Part shown: positions 25,142 to 36,500 of the stretch, one piece after another
How the letters are laid out: every line of letters starts with the position of its first letter
How positions within the stretch are numbered: position 1 is the stretch's first letter
Assembly (NCBI GenBank): GCA_964019055.1
Contig: OZ025222.1
Span: 8,898,029-8,962,028 of the forward strand
DNA length: 64,000 nt
Reading direction: 5' to 3'
Source of the DNA: Anthopleura xanthogrammica
Taxonomy: Eukaryota; Cnidaria; Anthozoa; Actiniaria; Actiniidae
The notes under the pieces: model-generated
What the model was told of the DNA's origin: nothing
Databases searched by the model: none
The model's input: only the letters and a program-made list of their open reading frames with translations
Position numbers and translations under genes: made by a program

Positions 25142-26084
25142 TATGCCTTAAATTGAAGTTCAAAATCAGTTTAATCTTCAAGGTCCTTTTATTTAAACTT
25201 GTTCCTTATGTAGTTTCATTTCTTAATGTTTCATTTCCAAGCTAGATTCATTCAATGCAGAAGAAAACACATTCTTTTCGCTTTCACTAAGCGTTGATGA
25301 TAAGTCGTTTACTCGGTTGACTTGTAAATGAGCCTGTTTTCGCTACCAGACGAATAAAAATCTATCAGCCATTTACAAAAGGAACTGTTAAAAATCCCGA
25401 TGAAACTTTAAGACTAGATTTACTTCTACTCCGATACCAATACAAATGATTCACTTCTTTCCTGATTCCAAATCAAAGCCTAGAATTGAACATATACTTA
25501 TCTAACGGTAAAAAGCGAAATTTGATCTCATCCAAAACAAAAAAGTTATACACGAGGAAGCAAAAACTAAACAAACGAAAAATAAAGTCTAGCGTTATAA
25601 CACTAGAAAAACTTTTAGAAGCCTCTAAACTCTTACCTTGATTCAGTTAGCCTTAAATTATAAACAGCAACAACAATTTCTTCAACTCTTCTGTAATTTC
25701 TTCCTCGTCTTCGTAGGTAGTTTCAGTCTTATTATTTGGGGCTGTGTCTTGGCCTTAGTTCAACCCTGAATAGAATTGTTCTATCGAACTATGACGTCAT
25801 CCTTAGCCAATCAAAGCTGGCCTCAACTGTGCTTTTTCTTGTTTTTCCTCTTTAGATAATCTATTTGGCTCGATTTTCGATTTGTGACCGCAAGGCATGT
25901 ATGGATGGTTTGAAGGAGATCATAACCACCGGAAGCCCATCCGTACTATGTCTTACAATACCGTAGTTGTACAACTACAAAACAACGGGAAGCCATTTCA
26001 CTGTTACTGCATGCTGTACTGTTTACGTGCTGTAGGATAATAGTGTTCGTTTCCCGGAATTCTCAATTGTTCTATAAATACATA

Positions 26085-26160
26085 GTATTATATAGTTATT
26101 TCAAAAAACGTTGAATACTGAATACTGCATTCCAAGACCGAAATGCATTTTGGGTCACGC
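26085..26160. repeat. Unexpanded relative of the 7-bp satellite locus
   Basis: TATTTCAAAAAACG, then GAATACTGAATACTGCATTCC AAGACC-like sequence, matches both flanks of the array at 1065-1374 but carries only two units. It suggests the array grew inside a dispersed element. Confidence 0.65.
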
Positions 26161-26756
26161 AATATAGTAAAATATTCTATTGTAAAGAAAGGTCTGAAGA
26201 CAGGTGAATGTATATTTATCGAAGTAACAATATTAGTTGAAGAAACAATATTTGTATAATGATCATCCGGGTGGATGTAGTCCTGAGAAGGACTGTTTGA
26301 TGTGACTGACGTTTCGACAACCTGAGCGGAAGTCATCTTTAGAGTCAAGTGAAGGATAAAGTCAGATAGGTCATATTTATCGTGTATGTGTATCGTGGAA
26401 GTATGTGTATCCAACTTGTGCATAGCATAATATGAGGACATTATACAAAGGCCAGCAAAGAACATGAGCAATATAATACAAGCCTTGATTCCCTGGAAAG
26501 TCACACAAAGTACTGTCAAATAATTAATCAATTGTAAGATCAAAAGTAAAACTCCTTCTTTAAATTTGTAATAAATAATCAGTGTTTAATTGAAAATTAT
26601 TCATCATTAATTGCAAGGTTAACAAACAATTCTTAAGAGAATGGGCTCCCTGTGTTACCTTTCTAACTGGACCTAATCTCAACATGCATATTGTCATGTC
26701 TATAAATATGTTCTCAGAAGATTGAAATTCTGAAGAAAAATTGTTAACATCTTTGC

Positions 26757-26894
26757 TATAGACCCCTTGCAGCACGTCTGAATGCAGCTCAATTTGGAGT
26801 ACAAAACAATAGATTCCAGTTCTCAGGAGATTGAAATTCTTTTATCTTGTCCTCCAAATTGAGCTGCTTTGACGTCACGTGAAAGGGGTCTATA
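26757..26894. mobile_element. MITE with TATAGACCCC ends, copy 1
   Basis: Inverted termini TATAGACCCCTT and AAAGGGGTCTATA bound about 138 bp with an inner palindrome around CAGCTCAATTTGGAG. A second copy in opposite orientation lies at 30474-30607. TA at both edges suggests a TA target site. Confidence 0.8.
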
Positions 26895-27269
26895 TATTGG
26901 TTTGTGAAATTCAAAGGAGCAAAACTGGGAACGAATACGTCCCCTAAAGAATCATGGGGGATTTTTAATTCAGGTGTCAAAGACCCACAATTCCGTAGGG
27001 GGAGATTTCGTTCCCAGTCCTACATATGAAAAATGCGGAGGGATAAACCCCAGCAAGCTTTGCCCCCGTGTTAATTAAATATTCTAGGATCCATTAGTGA
27101 TGCAGCATTAGCGCATGCGCAGTGTTTCTTAGCCATTCAACCATCCTTCCTTTTCAAAGCCTGCAATTTTTTATTGTCTCTCATGTTACTACAATTGACT
27201 CTGGGTTTTTTTTCGCGGTTTTAGCCAATTAAAATTTATTTTTATAGAACTAATGTTTAAGAAGTCTGG

Positions 27270-27560
27270 TGTCCCCGCTACTGATATCGTGACAATATAT
27301 TGCGTGCTCATTAGATCAACAGTTGCAAGTACGCGTCAGTAGTTTTTGCTGGGTTGCCCAAGTATCTAAGTTCTGCTTTGGAGAATATCCAGAAAAGGAC
27401 ACTGGCGATTATTTGGCCTCACCTGGTGTTCCCTATTGTATAGCGCTGGAACAGGCAGGCATTTCATCTCTAGAAGAACGGTGGAATCTTAGGGGCAGAG
27501 ATTTTGTCAGAAACATTGAGCCAGGTAACCCACTTTTCCCCTTATACACAACGGTGTTGT
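27270..27560 (+). pseudogene. Decayed LINE reverse-transcriptase 3' end
   Basis: Frames interrupted by stops contain LENIQKRTLAIIW and, in another frame, EQAGISSLEERW, both typical of the segment after the reverse-transcriptase core in CR1-like LINEs. Upstream and downstream parts are not recognisable. No intact enzyme. Confidence 0.65.
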
Positions 27561-28719
27561 GAAATCCACCACTAATTTGGCATCGCGATCAGGGAAGCAC
27601 GCGCATCCCATGATCACCCGAACGGAACGATTTGCTAACTTCGTTACTGTAAAGTACCAGCCGTAGCTTATGCGTCCCTTATTTGTCTGATTATATTGTA
27701 TTCTTGCATTATCCATATTGTATCAGCCAGCAATTCAGTTTTCTCTAACTGCAAGTGGCCGAAATAAACCATCAATGCCATTAACATGTAAATTGAAATT
27801 CAATATAAGATGTAGGTGTAAAACTAGGACCAGCTAGTAGGGTTTTCCGATTTAGCGGAACTTCCGCGGAAATGGAACTAGCCAATTTTCCAGCACAATC
27901 ATTTTGTATAAGTAAAAATCAATTTATCGATATAAAGAATAAAACTTTGGTGAAAAGTCATCTACTCAGGTTTTAACCATGAAAAATAATTCAACTTTAG
28001 AGACACAGCGTATAGTAGCTGACTCACTCATTGTGATCAAGACTCTAGATTAGTCGAAAGCTTAAAAAGACGTACGCTTCAGTTTTTTACTCAGTGTCTC
28101 TAAAGTTGAATTCTTTTTCATCATGAATAAAACTGGTTGTTTATTTGACGCTTTGCCGTGTTTACGGCATAAGCTTGGCCGCACAAGGGTTGATCACCGA
28201 GATTTATCAACGCGGAAATATGTCATTAATGTAGCACCTCTTGAAAGTACACAGGAATGAAAACCAAGCGTATTTTCGTCATGAGAAACGATCTTGAACC
28301 AGCGCTGGTGACATAAATAATTGTCGGTAAAAAATTATTTCAAGAAGTTGGTAAATTATCTGTCCGATCCGTATCTACAGTTCTATGAGATTCTAAAATG
28401 TTAACGATTTATGCGTTTTTGGATAGAGTATATCGAGTCTTTTGGTTCTGGGTGTGAAATTGTAATTACAGTTTAAACGTGTACGTGAGAATTCGTGCAA
28501 ATGTTTTGTTGCGAACATAAAGCTTCATACCTGAAAAAATAGCCGACATTATGAACCATAATACAAAACCCATCACAGTTCAAAATCAGTTTCATGAAGT
28601 ACGTACAGAATCCAACATATATAACACTCCGATTAGCATTGGTTTTGATCATTTCTTCATACATGCATGTTGGTAGCTGGCATATCTTTTGCCAGTGCCG
28701 ATTAGATGGACAATGTGGG

Positions 28720-29098
28720 CCCGTGGGGGGGAGGGGGGGGGGGGGGGGGGGGGGTACTCGACCCCGTTTTGGATAGGGATGTGCCGCCAGAGGTCTAAAA
28801 ACCTGACCCTATTTAAGACACTCGCGAATGAAAAATCCATACCCTATTCAAGACAAATTGGTGAAAAATTGGACCCTATAGACTCAAGGGCAATTTTATA
28901 CGCTATATAAGTGCGGCATTTTGCTGAATAATTTTGAAGAAATAGTACCCTATCTAAGACACAAAAACACATATCTTACAATCTTTTGTTAAATCATAGA
29001 TCCTGTTTAAGACAATTTTGGGTAAAATGTATACCCGGTATAAGACAGCAAGGCCAAAAACCATACCCTATCCAGCGGCACATACCCGTATAGCAAAT
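28720..29098. repeat. Dispersed repeat with poly-G end
   Basis: A long G tract (about 28723-28753) is followed by several variants of ACCCTAT...AAGACA. CGGCACATACCCGTATA at the right resembles the complement of GGATAGGGATGTGCCGC at the left. It lies upstream of the Harbinger transposase and probably interrupts it. Confidence 0.5.
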
Positions 29099-29144
29099 GT
29101 ATGGGATATTTAAATATTTAAAGTTGCATGTTCTTGCATACATA

Positions 29145-30056
29145 TTCGGGATTTCTAAAAGTACTGTGGCGGAGGAGATCTACCATGTTGTTCCTATTCT
29201 ATTTGTGAATTATCCGGTCAATATATAAAATGGTACTCGTTGCAACAGTGGCACCAGTTCTTGGACACCTTTCCAAACTTCCCCAACGCCGTGGGCATGA
29301 TTGACGGGACTATTCACCGGATTCGCCGTCCGTCCGGAGCACTTCAAGCAGAATTTTACCGCGGAGATAAACGCTGCCACTTTATGTCGTCACAGATAGT
29401 TGTAGATGCTTACGGTATGATCGTCCTTTTCGTCATAGGGTATAGTATGAATTTATATTTAAATCGACACTTGGTTAGCTCAAATTGTTGAATATAGTCG
29501 GGCAGTTGTTCGGGAGATCGTGGGATCGGGGTCTTAACTGATAATATAAATGGCTAGAATTCCAAGTGCCTCAGATGATCACATTAAATGACAGTCCGTC
29601 TCTCCGTCCACGTACAATTCATCTTTAATAACAATTCTCCACTAATACCAACTAAACCATTGTTGAAGAATTATGCTAGCAATTACAATATTTTCCTTTA
29701 ACAGGTTTCCAGGTCACATGAATGACGCCCAGTGCTACCAGGCCCTTCCACGTATTGGACACGGTAGAGCCCGTAATTTGCCTAGGAGAGCTCGTCTACT
29801 GGCTGACGGAGGCTACGCTGCTAGATTGCCACTTATAGCCCCCAGGCGGAATGCGCGAAATCGGAGACAAATACAAGCAAATAGGGCTTTGCGTTCCATA
29901 AGAATGCAGGTAGAACATTCTATCGGATTTCAAAAAGTGTATGCATCTGTAAATTCAATATTCATACATAAGCGGTGTTTTTTACCATTTGTTGTTTGCA
30001 CGTGTGGCTTTTTGTCAAACCGCCGAAAGCTAGTCATCCGTCGATTAAGAAATTAA
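29145..30056 (+). pseudogene. Harbinger/PIF-type transposase (HARBI1-like nuclease), damaged
   Basis: Upstream residues GISKSTVAEEIYHVVP resemble the Harbinger helix-turn-helix, but a frameshift near 29220 separates them from the nuclease. The nuclease part is open in 29240-29439 and 29705-30056, joined across a 265-bp intron with GTATAG donor and AACAG acceptor to read VIGFPGHMNDAQCY. Catalytic motifs are visible: GMIDGTI (first Asp), LLADGGY (second Asp) and MQVEHSIG (Glu). It would cut and paste the surrounding element; the frameshift and loss of the 5' part make it probably inactive. A second Harbinger protein (Myb-like) was not seen. Confidence 0.75.
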
Positions 30057-30263
30057 GACTTTAATAGACTAATACCTGGAGCTTTGTGTTTCGCTAAATA
30101 TAAAAAAATAATAATAAAACCATGTTAATGTTTAAAAAATCGAGCTTATACTTGTCTGAAAATAAACAGTACCAGACAATTAGCTAAATAAGTATTGATA
30201 TATTTATATAATCAGTTCTCACTAGTATGTTTTACAATCTTCAGCTATAGGGCTGTTAAGTGT

Positions 30264-30474
30264 GACGTCTTTCGTATGGAAAAACAACTTCCGGGTCCAA
30301 AACGAAAAGCAGTTTTATAAAGATTTCTCTTACTTTTTCTTCGTGACTGGATTGGTTGTCCAAAGTTCTAATTGTTTCAGTTGGAGGTTAATTCATTGAG
30401 AACATTTTCGCTTTATTTTAGCGGTTTTTGTGAGCAGTTGGACCCGGAAATACGTCACAACCTAATAGCTCTAT
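30264..30474. repeat. Dispersed repeat, second of three copies
   Basis: Matches 15270-15490 and 57114-57262 through AAAGTTCTAATTGTTTCAG and TTTTCGCTTTATTTTAG. It abuts the MITE at 30474, so one may have inserted in or beside the other. Confidence 0.7.
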
Positions 30475-30607
30475 AGACCCCTTTAACGTGACGTCAAAAC
30501 AGCTCAATTTGGAGGACAAAACAAAAGAATTTCAATCTCCTGAGAATTGAAACTTGTTGTTTTGTCCTCCGAATTGAGCTGCATTTCGATATGCTGCAAG
30601 GGGTCTA
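30474..30607. mobile_element. MITE with TATAGACCCC ends, copy 2
   Basis: Opposite-orientation copy of 26757-26894, lying inside the Harbinger element. Confidence 0.8.
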
Positions 30608-30798
30608 TTTACAACCACTGAACAAAAGCGCGAGCCGTTTGAGGTGAAAAACTACTTGATAAATGTGATAATTGAATTGAGCTCAATTTACCAAGCGCGG
30701 AAGTTTGGACCAAACTTCCGCGAAGTTCCGCTAAATCGGAAAACCCTAGTCGAAATAGGGTTTTCCGATTTAGTTACTATCTTTTACTCCTGTTGCAA

Positions 30799-33055
30799 TA
30801 GGGTTTTCCGATTTAACGGAATTTTCACCCAAAATTCCGAATTTTAATAGTTAAGGATTGATTATCACTTTATGTAAGTTTTATATGATATAATATCAGT
30901 TAAAGTAATATTTGCATAAAAAATACGACAATAATACATTACATGGCCTGTCTAGGATTTGAACCACGCACCTTTGCAGATTAAGTCAGCGAGCTGAACA
31001 ACTAGACAAGTGAAGCGATACAAAGAAAGAAGTCGCTATTTAAAGTTTATATCTGTTTCGCGCAGCGCGAATTCCCTGTTTCAGCACTGTTTTTTTTTTT
31101 TTTTTTTTTTTTGAAAATATAAAATAATGTGACTAAAACAGTTGTGCATTTTCACTCATTCATATATATCAAATATTCTGCTTTGTAATCAAATATGGGA
31201 TCTTATTCGCTTGTTTGGCCAGCTAAACCGCAATTTTCAAACATTTCATTCTCATTCATTCAAAATATCTTGATTTTTATTCGATCGATTTTTATGAAAA
31301 GTACCAAAATCCATCGTTCTATATTATATATAGTATAATTGCTGAAGGAGTTTGGGTCAAATCTCTTGGGCCAGGAAAAGATATGGTGCTAGGTGGGAAG
31401 ATAAAACACAAATCTAAACAATATGATTTCAATAATAAATCGGACAATCATAGATGCAACATTTATTTATTGTATTTTATTTATGTTTCGGATAATAAGC
31501 TTTCTACGGTTATACAGAAATCCACATTTAGCTACGACAAACGGAAAAACTGGCCTTTGGTGTCAAAATGTTCAGTGTAGATGTGCTTCGATAATTTAAA
31601 AAAAGAATACAAATCTTTACTCCTACAGACTGTAAAATCCTATAAGCGTTTCGTTGTCGTTGGTTTCGCACAACCTTCCTACCCAGAAATTTTTGCCATT
31701 TTCTTAAACTGTGTCATGAAATATAATGCTGGTAGTTTATAAATAGTATCAGTGCAATATGATAAATGTCCTCAGCAACAGTACTGTTAATTAAACCCGA
31801 AAACACTGTCAAGAACATTATGGTAAGGATATAAACTGGAATAAGAAACTATGGTGGTGGAATCATTTTTTCGTGGTTTGTGGACATGGTTAGTTGTTAT
31901 AATTGCAACACGAGTAAAAGATAGTAACTTGAGATTGTAAGGAATGTTGGTGGTGAAGGGGGAAACTCATCCATATCGCAGGTGTTTAACGAGTGCCCAG
32001 CTGAAGGAGGGTTGTAATCCCATTTCCCAGCCCAAAATTTTGGAAAATCCCAGTCCCAGTCATGCAAAATCTGAGTCCGAGTTATAGAGTTAGAGTTAGA
32101 AATTTTGCAAAATCCCAGTCCCTGTAATGGCTAGAGCCCAAGAAATCCCATTTTCCAACTCCCCCAAAAAACCGGCGAATCCTAGCTCCCATCTTACCCC
32201 TTCAGGACCCCGTTTTAGCCCCCCCCCCCCCGGGGGGTAGTATGGGAAAAAGGGGGGGGGGGATTTAAGATTGGAAAATATAAGAGACTAGTATCAAAAA
32301 AAGGAAAAAGTTGGGGAGCTATAGCCAACCCAGCCCGCGGTCCTTGTTATTTATCAAGTTAAGGTCGTGAAAGAACATATAATTATATAATTGCGGATGT
32401 ATCATGGTGACATACTTACGAATTATCGTTGTCAATGAATGCAGATTTATTTCTTTTCATAAATATGGAAATACAGTTCTTTCAACAAAAGAGTCACAAG
32501 CAAGTAAACCAGAAAGAAAATGTTTTGATTGACTTGTAATTGTGAGGAAAGTTATAACTTGAAAAGTCAACACATTCTTCACACTTTTCGAGTGTGAGCG
32601 AACAACGTCACCAAATTAGTTAAACAATAAAAGGCATGGTGTATCTCAACTGAAATGCTCAGTCCGGTTTTCAGACAACTCAAACCAGAACTAAGGAATG
32701 AATTTAGAAGAAAAAGTTTTTGTAAAGGCCGCTTTTCGCGGTACTATTTCAACACCACCTCCACACTTTTCTTCCTTACGAGTGTTATCATCTATTTGCC
32801 TGTAAAACAGACAGCAAAATTTTGTTTATTTTATTTTACGGGGTTTTGGACTGCGCTCAAACTCAAGAAATATTGATTTACACTAATTTGTGCAAATTCC
32901 AAGTATTTCAATGCATTCTAACCCCGCTAATTGGAATTCAATAACAGTTTTAGCTGTAGTATAATTAATTTCATTGTTCTCTTTCACTGACTTAATCTTA
33001 ACTTTAAACAATAAATTCCAATTCGGCCGGAATTCCGCTAAATCGGAAAACCCTA
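30799..33055. mobile_element. Non-autonomous element sharing Harbinger termini
   Basis: Its ends TAGGGTTTTCCGATTTAACG and CGCTAAATCGGAAAACCCTA are the same family as the element at 27838-30748, and it begins only 50 bp after that one ends. A third, solo terminus lies between them at 30756. The interior has poly-T (about 31090-31112) and C/G tracts near 32220-32265 but no recognisable gene. Confidence 0.65.
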
Positions 33056-33562
33056 ATAGTTGAAAATTAGTTGAGGAATTTCTTTAGAGAGGGTGGCATT
33101 TTGGAGTAGTAAATAATAAACTTGTTTCCCTTAGTGTCTAGTTTAACGTCTTGAAAACAGACGAAATATGATTGGCATTTTACGTGGTCGTCCAAGCCAC
33201 GGCAAAGATCTGACAAATTGCAAATATTTAAAGATTATATCTGTATATTTGCATTGCAAATTTCTTAAGTGTTTTAGTATAATTTGTAGAGTAAGTGCTT
33301 TCACTTATATTCTTAAACAATTTATTTTGGCGAATTAAAAGAAAAATATCATGTTTGTTTTTATGTACAAGCTAAAAGTTGAAACATGTTGAAAAAACAA
33401 TTACGTTTTCGACCTAAGGTCATCATCAGTAGTCCTTTAAGAAAAATTCTATTAACCAAAAATCGTGCTTTTTTCAATTGGCGAATTGAAACGAGAAACT
33501 GATATCATTCTAAAAAATACCCTACTTGTTTGTAAGGTAAAAAAAATCTCAATCTCAATCAG

Positions 33563-36500
33563 TTACCATGCGACATCATAACTGGGCCATACTTTTGTGG
33601 AAAGTAACTGAGTTCCAGTTGTCTCTTTTGTAGGGATGTCTTGGTTTTGTCCTGTGGTAGACAGATTCCTTGGATCGCCTTGATCTTGACCCTCTACAGA
33701 GCTTCTCCTGTAAGATAGTTGTAATGGAAAGGCGACGTTAGATTTATAGTATCTGACGAAAAGACTGCTGAAAACAAAAGAAAAGACTCACTAAATAGCA
33801 TGCTCCAAACCTTTACGATAACACAAAGGAACATAATGCTCCTACACTAGATTCATCACTGAATAACACAGACTTTTGCTGGTCAGACACATTTTGATCT
33901 TGAACGAATTAATTTACAAAATCCAAACTTACTGTAACAAAACTTTGGAAGTTTCCCATTGTTCCTTTAGTTTCTTTATGTTCTCCACCACTTCCTCATC
34001 CAACTCTCTTCTCTCTTTCAAAAACTCTGTAGCTTGTTGGATCTTTTCACTGCTTAGCTCAGGATGAGCAATGCCGATTTTCTTTTGTTTAAGGTTTTTG
34101 AGACTATCCACCAAATCTTGGTCCCAAGCAATCTTGTCGTTCAATTCCTTCAGCCGCCTTTTTGCAGACTCTTGATCGGCGGGTTCCACGAATTTTTCAA
34201 TGTAGTGGTTAATTTCTTTAAACTTGTAGTAACGCCGGTTCTTGAAGTATTTTCCCAGGACGTACTTGCACATGTTTCTCTGTGTGGTTGAACCAATTTC
34301 CAGAATAATGAAAAGACTTTCATTTCCCTTTTCTAAATATTCGATCTTCTCTTCATTGCTCTTTTCTTTGTAGCGACTTGCTATTAACTCTTTCTCCAAA
34401 GACGCTACCTTTTCATTAAGCTGTTGGATTTCATCTCGAAGCATCATGTGTTTCCAGTTGCTTTCTGAAAATAGTGAGATTATGGTACTTAGGAAGTTAA
34501 AAGTGTGATAGTGTGTTATATTGACATAGGATTTAATGTGATTATCTTAGTAAGGAGTAATTAGGAAAAAAATTGGCGTGAAAAATAATTTATACAGAAT
34601 TTAACGCTGATTCTAATAATGAAAAGAAAAATGGGGTGTCCCGAGCTCGTTTTCGAGATAATGAATTTTGAATATAACCATCTTGACAAGTTTTTGAAAG
34701 AAAAATGGCGGAAACCAAGCTTTGCAAAGAAAAAAAAAAAAAAAGATCTATAACTCGGAAACTAAAAAAGCTATGGAAGTAATTTTCAAGGATATCTACT
34801 TTTTAATTAAATTTAAATACCAGGCATGGACCCGTCACGCTGTGAAATATTTTGAAAATTGTCAACATATAGTGTACAAAGCTTAGAGATAAATATGAAG
34901 GTATGAACCAAACTTGAATCTGATTTTTACTTTTAAAACTCATTAATATTCAATGAGGCTAAGAGCCAATCGTGTCGCCCAAACTAAACACGTGACGTAT
35001 ATTTTATACTAGGATAAAGGTCCATCAAACTAAAAGTTGGGGGCGGTTTTGAGTATCTCAGGGGAGTGCGGGGCTAATTTATAATTCATATCCGTGCTGA
35101 TACAATGCATTTGTGCTGGATGAACCGTTGTAGTTATAAAACTGTTTAATAAACATGAGTGTTTTAACTGCAGTTTCATTGCGGTTAAAACACTCATGTT
35201 TATTAAACAGTTCAATATCTACAACAATTCATTCAACAAATGCATTGTATCAGCACGGATATGAATTATTAATTAAACCTGCACTCTCCCGAAATCAGCT
35301 CAAAACGGCCCTCTCTTATGAACCTCTATACCTAAAAAATAGAATAAAATAAAATAAAGACAATTAAAGACAATCCATAGCGGAGGAAATAGATTTACTA
35401 ATATCAAACAAATGTGTACAACTTTTTATCTAAATTTACTTATAACTAGCGTTTTTCTCAACTAGAAACATTGAAAATATAGTTTTATAGATTGGCTGAT
35501 TGACAACAGTGTTCATATTCTAATTACCATTGTTTCCGTATTGGAAAAAGTTCAATAATCTAGAACTACTATTCGAAAAAAAAAACGACAAAATATCGTC
35601 AAAACATGAAATGTGTATTCACGATAAAATATCGTGTGAAAAATAAAAGTTTAAATCAAACTATGAGGTACAAGCTCTTCAGCGGATAAAGCTCACCATT
35701 TTGTTTCGCGACTTCTTGATCATGAATGAACATCACCAGCCAGAAATCGAGTGACTGTGTGTTAAGATTTTGTATAACTGAAAGATATCTTCAACCTGCC
35801 ATGGAATAATCTCTTTTGAAGGGTCTTGCATGACCTTGTTTGACTCTAAATCTCTTCCAATCCTCAAAAATGTTATGGGCACACTTTGAAGATTATTTGG
35901 TACTCGAAGGTACCGAATCTACTAAAGCTTTCTCTTTCAGAGGTTTGTACCTTCCGAAAGCGCTGTATTGTCATTATGACACACGAAAAAACAGAACATG
36001 AAAAAACAAAGCAAATCTAAATAACAAAGCATTGATGTTTAACAAAGAAAGGTTTTTCAAAAGCGTTATGCCCTAATAAGTAACACAAATGTTAACTGAG
36101 CCTCCTGAGATTTCTATTCCTTACAGACATCATATTGTAATTTTATCCATGAAACACACGATATTCAAAACCTATAATGTGGCATCAGATTAAACTGCAA
36201 AATACAATTTTTTTATAGTCTTGAATACAAATGCTCAAAAAATGTTTTTGACTCTTCATGGGTTTTAGAAGTCATGTAAAAAACTCGCATTCGTGTTTTT
36301 AAAATATCACATAAAATATGATCAAATTGGTTATAGAACCACAAAGGAAAATCTGTTTTTAAATCGTCTGGATCTTGTGTGATAGACAGTTTGATCCTTT
36401 AAAGAGGCACTTGGACGATAATCGATGAAAATTTGAAATGACTTGAAACTTGGTTAAACTTATCTATATGGCTCTAATAGTAGCCAAGCAACATATTTTC

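Larger units (their letters stand above)
27838..30748 (+). mobile_element. Harbinger-type DNA transposon
   Basis: It is bounded by inverted termini TAGGGTTTTCCGATTTAGCG and its complement. Inside are a plus-strand Harbinger-like transposase (29145-30056) and later insertions: a small foldback at 27974-28128, a dispersed repeat at 28720-29098 and a MITE at 30474-30607. The target duplication could not be fixed because the termini and flanks share TA. Confidence 0.75.

Noticed and set aside
26270..26350. Possible hammerhead ribozyme or Penelope-type end (GACGTTTCGACAACC with TCCTGAGAAGGACT)
   Set aside because: The conserved CTGATGA core of hammerheads is not present on either strand, and no reverse transcriptase lies beside it.
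29145..30056. Domesticated HARBI1-like host gene
   Set aside because: It lies between transposon termini, has a frameshift in its 5' part and carries insertions; a transposase remnant is the simpler reading.
30945..31015. Second tRNA gene on the minus strand
   Set aside because: The acceptor stem TGTCTAG/CTAGACA and a GGTTCAAATCC box are there, but the T and anticodon stems do not pair; probably a decayed tRNA-derived repeat.
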